Shown here: positions 1 through 5,387 of the stretch, piece after piece
How the letters are laid out: the number at the start of each line of letters is the position of its first letter
Numbering within the stretch: the stretch's first letter is position 1
Source of the DNA: Gammaproteobacteria bacterium
Lineage (GTDB): Bacteria > Pseudomonadota > Gammaproteobacteria > Steroidobacterales > Steroidobacteraceae
Length of the DNA stretch: 6,594 nucleotides
NCBI GenBank assembly: GCA_030039615.1
Contig: JASHVF010000046.1
Location: forward strand, 1-6,594
Direction of reading: 5' to 3'
Position numbers and translations under genes: made by a program
The notes under the pieces: generated by a model
Databases searched by the model: none
What the model saw: the letters and a program-made list of their open reading frames with translations, nothing else
What the model was told of the DNA's origin: nothing

Positions 1-149
1 TCCCAGTCCTCGACATCCATCTCCTCGACGGTGCCGTCGAAGTACTGGATCTCGATGGTGCCGTCGTCGTCATCGACGGCCACGACCTCGAACAGCTGGC
101 CGCCATTCAAGCGATACCAGTCGCCGATGCCAGGATGAGGAGCCGTCAT
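1..149 (-). CDS. Small conserved acidic protein (possibly DUF6763), 3' end beyond window
   Basis: The first 49 codons of a minus-strand gene are visible; the rest lies beyond the left edge. The ATG at 147-149 is preceded on its own strand by a good Shine-Dalgarno (GGGAGGTT, about 156-163), which fixes the start. The protein opens MTAPHPGIGDWYRLNGG and continues with FEVVAVDDDDGTIEIQYFDG, then VEEMDVEDW. This is a compact run of alternating beta strands separated by acidic turns, with no signal peptide or membrane segment, so it should be cytoplasmic. The GDWY, FEVVA-D-DDGTIEIQYFDG and final W pattern resembles the short gammaproteobacterial family I remember as DUF6763. That assignment is from memory and uncertain, and no function is known to me. 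It is transcribed divergently from the marC-family gene, across a 182-bp spacer. Confidence 0.72.
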   Translation of the reverse strand, partial: MTAPHPGIGDWYRLNGGQLFEVVAVDDDDGTIEIQYFDGTVEEMDVEDW

Positions 150-331
150 CGCCGCAACCTCCCTGGGCCCGCGTGCCGCAGCTGTTATGCTCACGCCCTC
201 GGCAGGCCCGGCAAACATTTCTTCAAGAGGGATGCCCGAGGCAATTCATGTTGCGCCTCGCCTGTGACGCTTTCAAGACTTAATTGGGAGTCGCGCGCAA
301 CGTCGTCGGCTTTCTCTGGCGCATAGCATCA

Positions 332-964
332 ATGTTCGAGCAGTCGTTGAAGTTCTTCGTGGTGTTCTTCGTGGTGATCGACCCCGTGTCGCTCATCCCG
401 CTGTTCACCGGCCTGACCGCGGGCGCCAATACCAGCTACAAGCGCCGCATGGCGCTGCAGGCGGTGGCGATCTCGGCGGTGATCCTGTTGCTGTTCGCGG
501 TCGGCGGTGCGGCGTTTCTGCAACTCATGGGCATCAGCCTCGAGGCGTTCCGCATCTTCGGCGGCCTGTTGCTGTTTCTGCTGGCGCTGGAGATGGTATT
601 CGCGCGCGAGTCCGGCGCGCGCACCTCGAGCGATGAGGCCGCGGAGAGCCGCCGGCGCGCGGATATCTCCGTCTTTCCGCTCGCCTTTCCGTTCATCGCG
701 GGCCCGGCCGCGCTCACCACGATCCTCTTGTGGTTCGGGCGCATTCATCTGCCGGCCCAGGCGGGCCTGTTCGTGGGACTCATCGCCGCGGCCGCGCTCG
801 TGCTGGCGATCGTGGTGGCGCTCTTGTGGGTGGCCGAGCCGCTGATGCGCGTGATCGGCGTGACCGGCGCCAATGTCGCGAGCCGCATCCTCGGCGTGGT
901 CCTCGGGGCGCTGGCGGTGCAGTTCGTGCTCGACGGGCTGCGGCAGGCGTTCGCCAGCGCCTGA
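332..964 (+). CDS. MarC/UPF0056 family integral membrane protein
   Basis: A 210-residue inner-membrane protein with about six hydrophobic helices (roughly residues 7-27, 42-62, 71-91, 116-136, 145-169 and 183-203). Family marks are IDPVSLIPLF at 16-25, AFRIFGGLLLF at 72-82, PLAFPFIAGPAALTT at 116-130 and the C-terminal GANVASRILGVVLGALAVQF (179-198). Length matches the usual 200-220 residues. MarC was once linked to multiple antibiotic resistance, but later work did not support that. Some relatives (SnatA) are described as neutral amino acid transporters, so transport is plausible but the substrate is unknown. I chose the ATG at 332 because the protein then begins at the first helix, as in the family. 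An in-frame TTG at 284 would add 16 residues with no homology that I recognise. Neither start has a clear Shine-Dalgarno. The gene converges on trmB with 8 bp between the stop codons. Confidence 0.9.
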   Translation: MFEQSLKFFVVFFVVIDPVSLIPLFTGLTAGANTSYKRRMALQAVAISAVILLLFAVGGAAFLQLMGISLEAFRIFGGLLLFLLALEMVFARESGARTSSDEAAESRRRADISVFPLAFPFIAGPAALTTILLWFGRIHLPAQAGLFVGLIAAAALVLAIVVALLWVAEPLMRVIGVTGANVASRILGVVLGALAVQFVLDGLRQAFASA

Positions 965-980
965 AGCGCGCCTCAGGCGC
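957..980. repeat. Perfect 8-bp inverted repeat spanning both convergent stop codons
   Basis: The left arm GCGCCTGA (957-964) and right arm TCAGGCGC (973-980) are exact reverse complements around an 8-base loop (AGCGCGCC). The arms contain the TGA stops of the marC-family gene and, on the other strand, of trmB, because both genes end in GCC TGA. It could form a hairpin in either transcript and act as a weak bidirectional terminator or 3'-end stabiliser. However, no T-tract follows on either strand, so it is not a canonical rho-independent terminator. The symmetry may simply reflect the two similar gene ends. Confidence 0.45.
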
Positions 981-1662
981 GGCGGCGGAATGCCAGGTCC
1001 CACACCTCGTGCCCGAGCCGCGTGCCGCGCCGCTCGAAACGAGTGGGAGTGCGCTCCGCCGGGCGCTCGCTGAAGCCGCCGCCGGGGGCGAGATTGACGA
1101 ACTCCGCGCTCGCGGCCAGCAGGGTGAGCATCTCGAGCGCGTAGGGCTGCCAGTCGGTGGCGAGGCGCAGCGTGCCGCCGGGGGCGAGCGCGCGCGCGAT
1201 GAGCGCCACGAACGGCGCCTGGATGAGACGCCGCTTGTGGTGGCGCTTCTTCGGCCAGGGATCGGGGAACAGCACCAGTACCTCGGCGAGGCTCGCGGGG
1301 GCGATCTGCCGCTCGAGCACCTCGACGGCGTCGTGACAGATGACGCGCACGTTGGCAAGGCCGCCTTGCTCGAGCGCGAGCAGCAGCCGGCCGACGCCGG
1401 GCCGGTGCACTTCGATGCCGAGATAGTCGCGCTGCGGGTGCGCGTGCGCGAGCGCGGCGAGGTTTTCGCCGTTGCCGAAGCCGATCTCGAGCGTGCGCGG
1501 CGCTTCGCGCCCGAAGGATACCGAGAGCTCGAGCTGCTTTGAGTCGTGCTCGATGCCGTACCTCGGCCATAGCTCGCCGAGGGCGCGCTGCTGCGCCGCG
1601 GTGATGCGCCCGGCGCGGGTGACGAACGAGCGGATCGAGCGCGGATGGCCGGGGTCGGGCAT
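973..1662 (-). CDS. trmB: tRNA (guanine-N7-)-methyltransferase TrmB
   Basis: This cytoplasmic enzyme transfers a methyl group from S-adenosylmethionine to N7 of G46 in the tRNA variable loop. The 229-residue protein follows E. coli TrmB along its whole length. It has the N-terminal IRSFVTRAGR (10-19), the SAM-binding LEIGFGNGE (58-66), GIEVHRPGVG (82-91), CHDAVEVL (109-116), the signature LFPDPWPKKRHHKRR (131-145), ATDW-PYA (168-174) and the C-terminal T-FE-RG-RLGH-VWDL block (207-223). T207 and E210 correspond to residues implicated in guanine recognition or catalysis. All key motifs are intact. The ATG at 1660-1662 is the earliest possible start, since an in-frame TAG lies six codons upstream; no strong Shine-Dalgarno is seen. 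The gene is divergent from the S10 peptidase across 96 bp and appears monocistronic. Confidence 0.97.
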   Translation of the reverse strand: MPDPGHPRSIRSFVTRAGRITAAQQRALGELWPRYGIEHDSKQLELSVSFGREAPRTLEIGFGNGENLAALAHAHPQRDYLGIEVHRPGVGRLLLALEQGGLANVRVICHDAVEVLERQIAPASLAEVLVLFPDPWPKKRHHKRRLIQAPFVALIARALAPGGTLRLATDWQPYALEMLTLLAASAEFVNLAPGGGFSERPAERTPTRFERRGTRLGHEVWDLAFRRRA

Positions 1663-1714
1663 GGCTGGACGGAGATGCTAACGCGGCAGAACGTGCCCGT
1701 GGCGCCAGTGCCCA

Positions 1715-1723
1715 TGGTATAAG
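1715..1723 (+). promoter_or_regulatory. Candidate extended -10 promoter for the S10 peptidase gene
   Basis: TGGTATAAG fits the extended -10 pattern TGnTATAAT with one mismatch, in a spacer otherwise rich in G and C. Initiation would fall near 1730 and give a leader of about 30 bases that contains the ribosome site at 1749-1754. No good -35 hexamer is visible, which extended -10 promoters can tolerate. A perfect 8-bp palindrome, TGGCGCCA (1700-1707), lies just upstream, flanked by two GTGCCC direct repeats (1693-1698 and 1708-1713). It could be an operator, but that is inference. Confidence 0.35.
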
Positions 1724-1758
1724 GCCGCGCCATATTCATACGGGCCGCGGAGGGTCCA

Positions 1759-3360
1759 ATGCCGAAGTCACTGGCGCTGGCGATGGTTGCGGTTGTGGGC
1801 TTTGCGGGAGCGGCGCTTGCCGAGGAGGGCGCAGCCAGACCTAAGGGTGCGGATGCCCAGCCGCCGCCGGCGGACCTGAAGAGCCTGTGCCACATCGACG
1901 TCAAGGGGGACCTCAAGGACGAGTGGCGCCGCCTGCCCGAGGCGCAGAGCTCCGTGACGCAGCACCACTTTGGTGCGGGCGCCAAGGCGTTCGACTACAG
2001 CGCCACCGCCGGCACCCTCATCGTGCGCGACGACGAAGACAAGCCGATCGCCAGCATCGGCTACGTGGCCTACACCCGCCACCCGGCGCGCGACGGCGAG
2101 CAGCGGCCGGTGATGTTCGCCTTCAACGGCGGCCCGGGCTCCTCCTCGCTATGGCTGCATATGGGAGTGCTCGGTCCGCGGCGCGTGGTGGTCTCCGATC
2201 CCGAGCCGACGCCGAACGCACCCTACCGCACCGTCGAGAACGCCTATGGGGTGCTCGACAAGAGCGACCTGGTGATGATCGACCCGGTCGGCACCGGCCT
2301 GTCCCGCGCGGTCTGCAATCACAAGGACGATGAGTTCTGGGGCGTGGATCCGGACGTCGACTCCCTCGGGCGTTTCATTGCGCAGTACCTCTCCGACAAT
2401 AACCGCTGGACTTCGCCCCGCTACCTGCTCGGCGAGAGCTACGGGACGACGCGTGGCGCTGCGATCGTCAACTGGCTGCGCGTGCACCGCTCGCTCGAGT
2501 TCAACGGCCTGATCCTGGTGTCGGTCGCCACCGACATCGAGGCGATCTTCGCCGAGCTTCCCGGGAACGATCGCCCCTACTCGGTGTACCTGCCGGGCTA
2601 TGCGGCGGTCGCCTGGTACCACAAGGCGCTGCCGCACCAGCCGCCGGCGCTCGAGCCGTTCCTCGCCGAGGTGCGCGCCTATGCGATGGGACCGTACACC
2701 GCGGCGCTGCTCAAGGGCGATGCGCTGAGCGACGCCGAGCGCGATGCGGTCGCGCAGCAGCTGCACGAATACACCGGTCTCTCGGTCGAGTACCTGAAGC
2801 ACGCGAACCTGCGCGTCTCGGAGATCATGTTCGCGCACGAGCTGCTCAACGCGCAGCGCGAGACCATCGGGCGGCTCGACGGGCGTTTTGCCGGCCCCAC
2901 CCAGGACCAGACCGCCAAGGAAGCGGACTACGATCCCCAGTCGGCCGCCATCAGCGCCGCCTTCACCGCCGCCTTCCTCGACTACTACCACGGCGACCTC
3001 AAGTTCGGTCAGGGGCAGACCTACCGCACCACCAACTTCGCGATCGGCGGGAAGTGGAAGTGGACCCACATGACCGACAGCGGCGAGCAGCCGATCGTCA
3101 ACTCGGGCGTCGACCTGGCGCAGGCGCTGGTGCAGGACCAGAACCTCAAGGTGCTGGTGCTCAACGGCTACTACGATCTCGCCACGCCGTTCTCGGCCAC
3201 CGAGTACGTCATGACGCACTTAGGCGTGCCGCCCGCGGCGAGCGCGCGCATCGCCATGAAGTACTACGAGGCGGGCCACATGATGTACGTGAACCCGGCC
3301 TCGATCGTGAAGATGAAGGGCGACCTCGACGCCTTTATCGACTCGACGTCGCGTCAGTAA
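1759..3360 (+). CDS. Exported family S10 serine carboxypeptidase
   Basis: A 533-residue alpha/beta-hydrolase that should remove C-terminal residues from peptides, working outside the cytoplasm. An N-terminal signal peptide is clear: a hydrophobic run after K3, ending AALA with likely cleavage after A21. The S10 layout is complete. The oxyanion/substrate loop FNGGPGSSSLWLH is at 122-134, MIDPVGTGLSR at 173-183, the nucleophile S227 in GESYGT (225-230), the charge-relay D473 in NGYYDLATPF and H507 in YYEAGHMMYV. The eukaryotic GGPGCSS cysteine is serine here (S128), as I recall for the bacterial branch of the family. Two cysteines, C44 and C186, could pair in the periplasm. The ATG at 1759 is supported by GGAGGG at 1749-1754 and by the signal peptide beginning there. 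The physiological substrate is unknown. The gene ends inside the 3' end of the opposing kinase gene (26-bp convergent overlap). Confidence 0.93.
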   Translation: MPKSLALAMVAVVGFAGAALAEEGAARPKGADAQPPPADLKSLCHIDVKGDLKDEWRRLPEAQSSVTQHHFGAGAKAFDYSATAGTLIVRDDEDKPIASIGYVAYTRHPARDGEQRPVMFAFNGGPGSSSLWLHMGVLGPRRVVVSDPEPTPNAPYRTVENAYGVLDKSDLVMIDPVGTGLSRAVCNHKDDEFWGVDPDVDSLGRFIAQYLSDNNRWTSPRYLLGESYGTTRGAAIVNWLRVHRSLEFNGLILVSVATDIEAIFAELPGNDRPYSVYLPGYAAVAWYHKALPHQPPALEPFLAEVRAYAMGPYTAALLKGDALSDAERDAVAQQLHEYTGLSVEYLKHANLRVSEIMFAHELLNAQRETIGRLDGRFAGPTQDQTAKEADYDPQSAAISAAFTAAFLDYYHGDLKFGQGQTYRTTNFAIGGKWKWTHMTDSGEQPIVNSGVDLAQALVQDQNLKVLVLNGYYDLATPFSATEYVMTHLGVPPAASARIAMKYYEAGHMMYVNPASIVKMKGDLDAFIDSTSRQ

Positions 3361-4711
3361 CCGGCAGCACCATCTGGGCACGCAGGCCCGGATGGTTGTC
3401 GATGAGCTCGAGCACGCCGCCGTGGAGCTTGGCGACGGCGTCGACGATCGAGAGTCCGAGGCCGACGCCAGGCGTGCCGCGGCTGGCATCGCCGCGGAAG
3501 AAGCGCTCGGTGACCTTGGGTTTGTCGGCCGCGGTGATCCCCGGGCCGTTGTCGGCTACCTCGATGGCGACCGAGCCGTCGGCGCGCCGTCCGACGCGCA
3601 CGCGGATCGCGCCGCGCTCGGGCACGCACTTGAGGGAATTGTCGATGAGGTTGCTGAGCGCCTGCGCGAGCAGCACCGGGTCGCCCGCCACCGCGGCGGC
3701 GCCGCTCGCCTCGAAGGAGAAGGCCACGCCCTTCTGCTCGGCGGCCGGCTCGTAGAACTCGACCACCTCGGCGGCGACGCGCGCCGCGTCCACCTGCACG
3801 AAGCCCGAGCGGCGCGCCCCGGTGTCGAGCTCGGCGAGGCGCAGCAGCGCTGCGAAGATGCGCATCACGCGATCGACGTCGGCGACCGCCGCCTCGATCT
3901 CGGCGAAGGTCTCGGCGGGGTCGGGACGCGTGAGCGAGAGCTCCTCGAGCCGCGAGCGCAGCTCCGCGAGCGGCGTGCGCAGGTCGTGCGCGATCGAGTT
4001 GGAGACGTCGCTGATACCCTGGATGAGGCGCTCGATGTGATCGAGCATGCCGTTGATGGTGTGCGAGAGCGTCGCGAACTCATCCCCCGAGCCGGCGTCC
4101 GGCAGGCGCTTGCGCAGGTCGCCCGCCATGATGGCCGACACCGTGGTGCGCATCGCCTCGACGCGCGCCAGCAGCTGGCGGCGGATGAGGAGGGCGCCGG
4201 CGACGCCCACCACGAACAGGAAGGTCACCGCCGCCGCGAGTCCCCAGGCGAACTGCCGCTCGAGCGGCAGGTAGAGCGACAGGTCGCGTCCCACCAGGAG
4301 GTGATAACCCCCGGGGAGCGTGCGCTGCACCAGCCCCATGCCGCCCGGGCGATCCGGCAGATACGCGGTCACCGAGTGGTTGCCGGCCTCGGCCGGGAGG
4401 TTTGCCGGCCACGCGGCGAGATTGCCGGCGAGCTTGCGATAGTGGTCGTCGGTGACCAGCAGCGCGCGCTCGAACGCGATCTGCATGGCGATGCGCTCAT
4501 CGATACGGGCGGTGAGACCGTCGATTCCCTCGCGGGCGAACACCGCGGTGAGCCGCTGGGCGTCATCGAGCAGGATCTCCTCGCGCGCGGCAAAGATGGT
4601 GACGTTCCACGTGTACCAGAGCGTCACCGCAAAGGCGCCGAGCGCGGCGAGTCCGAGCAGCAGGTAGCCGAGCGCCCAGGTGACCGGGGAGGAGCGGATC
4701 CACCTACTCAT
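3335..4711 (-). CDS. HAMP-containing sensor histidine kinase
   Basis: A 458-residue inner-membrane kinase that should autophosphorylate in response to an envelope signal and pass the phosphate to the regulator encoded just upstream. In order: TM1 about 10-33; a periplasmic region of about 120 residues (34-152) with no family I recognise; TM2 about 154-176; HAMP about 178-230; the dimerisation domain with H-box SNSIAHDLRTPL (phosphoacceptor H242); and the ATPase domain with N-box NLIDNS (354-359, N358), G1 box DNGPGI (387-392), F-box ERFFRG (402-407) and G2 box GTPGVGLGLS (412-421). All catalytic boxes are intact. After the N-box the common KYTP-type sequence reads KCVP (361-364), a minor oddity. 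The ATG overlaps the regulator's stop in ATGAGTAG, an 8-base overlap without its own Shine-Dalgarno, which implies translational coupling. The TAA stop lies within the end of the S10 gene. The H-box pattern differs from BaeS, so I assign no symbol. Confidence 0.95.
   Translation of the reverse strand: MSRWIRSSPVTWALGYLLLGLAALGAFAVTLWYTWNVTIFAAREEILLDDAQRLTAVFAREGIDGLTARIDERIAMQIAFERALLVTDDHYRKLAGNLAAWPANLPAEAGNHSVTAYLPDRPGGMGLVQRTLPGGYHLLVGRDLSLYLPLERQFAWGLAAAVTFLFVVGVAGALLIRRQLLARVEAMRTTVSAIMAGDLRKRLPDAGSGDEFATLSHTINGMLDHIERLIQGISDVSNSIAHDLRTPLAELRSRLEELSLTRPDPAETFAEIEAAVADVDRVMRIFAALLRLAELDTGARRSGFVQVDAARVAAEVVEFYEPAAEQKGVAFSFEASGAAAVAGDPVLLAQALSNLIDNSLKCVPERGAIRVRVGRRADGSVAIEVADNGPGITAADKPKVTERFFRGDASRGTPGVGLGLSIVDAVAKLHGGVLELIDNHPGLRAQMVLPVTDATSSR
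4704..4711 (-). promoter_or_regulatory. Regulator stop / kinase start overlap (translational coupling)
   Basis: On the minus strand ATGAGTAG contains the kinase start (ATG, 4711-4709) and the regulator stop (TAG, 4706-4704). No purine-rich ribosome site precedes the kinase ATG, because the upstream bases are the regulator's last codons (GCTCACCGACC). Kinase translation therefore most likely depends on ribosomes finishing the regulator. Confidence 0.7.
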
Positions 4712-5384
4712 GGTCGGTGAGCATATAGCCGGCGTTGCGCACGGTGCGCACCAGCGGCCGCTCGCTGTCGAGCTCGAGCTTCTGGCGGAGCTTGGAGATG
4801 TGCACGTCGACCACGTTGGTCTGCGGATCGAAGTTATATTCCCACACCGCCTCGAGCAGCATGGTGCGCGTCACCACCTGGTTGGCGTGCCGCATCAGGT
4901 ACTCGAGCAGCTTGAACTCGCGCGGCTGCAGGGTGATGGCGCGGCTGCCGCGCGTCACGCGCCGCGACAGCAGATCCATGCGCAGGTCGCCCACCTGCAG
5001 CAGGTGGTCGGCCTCGGTGCCGGAGCTGCGCCGGCCGAGGGCATCGAGCCGCGCCAGGAGCTCGCCGAAGGCGAACGGCTTGGTGAGGTAGTCATCGCCC
5101 CCCGAGCGCAGCCCCTTGATGCGCTCATCGACCGCATCCAGCGCCGAGAGGATCAGGATCGGCGTGCGGTTGCCCGCCTTGCGCAGCGCCTCGATGATGC
5201 CGAGGCCGTCGATGTTGCCGGGGAGCATGCGGTCCATGACGATCACGTCGTGCGGCTCGCTGGCAGCGAGGAACAGGCCGTCGCGGCCGTTATCGGCGTG
5301 CTCGACGGTGTGGCCCGCCTCGCGCAGACCCTTGGTGACGAAGCGCGCGACCCGCTCGTTATCCTCGACCAGCAGGATCTTCAC
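4704..5384 (-). CDS. OmpR/PhoB-family response regulator
   Basis: A 226-residue cytoplasmic transcription factor. The receiver domain (about 1-118) starts MKILLVEDNERV, with acidic pocket residues E7 and D8, phosphoacceptor D51 in VMDRMLPG, S80 at the switch position, and K102 in LTKPFAFGELL. The C-terminal winged helix (about 129-224) carries LQPREFKLLEYLMRH, VWEYNFDPQTNVVDVHISKLR (split around 180-200) and the closing VRTVRNAGYML. The loop after D51 reads PGNIDG, one residue longer than in CusR-type regulators; related regulators with PGGVDG are common. The start is GTG at 5382-5384: AGGG at 5392-5395, inside the end of the pump gene, lies 7 bases upstream, and the receiver domain begins immediately. 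The gap to the permease stop is 3 bp. It probably regulates the pump operon and perhaps itself, but the operon promoter is outside the window. Confidence 0.95.
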   Translation of the reverse strand: MKILLVEDNERVARFVTKGLREAGHTVEHADNGRDGLFLAASEPHDVIVMDRMLPGNIDGLGIIEALRKAGNRTPILILSALDAVDERIKGLRSGGDDYLTKPFAFGELLARLDALGRRSSGTEADHLLQVGDLRMDLLSRRVTRGSRAITLQPREFKLLEYLMRHANQVVTRTMLLEAVWEYNFDPQTNVVDVHISKLRQKLELDSERPLVRTVRNAGYMLTDHE

Positions 5385-5387
5385 GGC

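Noticed and set aside
184..214. A minus-strand promoter for the small acidic protein (TTGCCG and CATAAC, 19-bp spacing)
   Set aside because: Both hexamers are poor and the spacing is long; not strong enough to list as a feature.
135..326. A 63-codon plus-strand frame in the divergent spacer
   Set aside because: It overlaps the start of the small acidic protein and the marC leader, has no ribosome site, and its product shows no family features.
329..1985. Long minus-strand frames (329-1570 and 780-1985) and a plus-strand frame (730-1542) over marC and trmB
   Set aside because: All overlap well-supported genes in other frames and have Arg/Ala/Pro/Ser-rich products typical of shadow translation.
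2149..3219. A 356-codon minus-strand frame opposite the S10 peptidase
   Set aside because: The plus strand holds an intact peptidase with a signal peptide and catalytic triad; the antisense product has biased composition and no family features.
3392..4720. A 442-codon plus-strand open frame antisense to almost the whole kinase gene
   Set aside because: It is a shadow frame of GC-rich coding DNA. Its product is a low-complexity mix of Asp, Glu, Arg, Gly, His and Ala with no motif, while the opposite strand encodes a complete histidine kinase.
3335..5384. Naming the two-component pair baeR and baeS because it adjoins an mdtC-like gene
   Set aside because: The gene order is reversed and the kinase H-box and regulator loop do not look BaeS/BaeR-specific; context alone does not justify the names.
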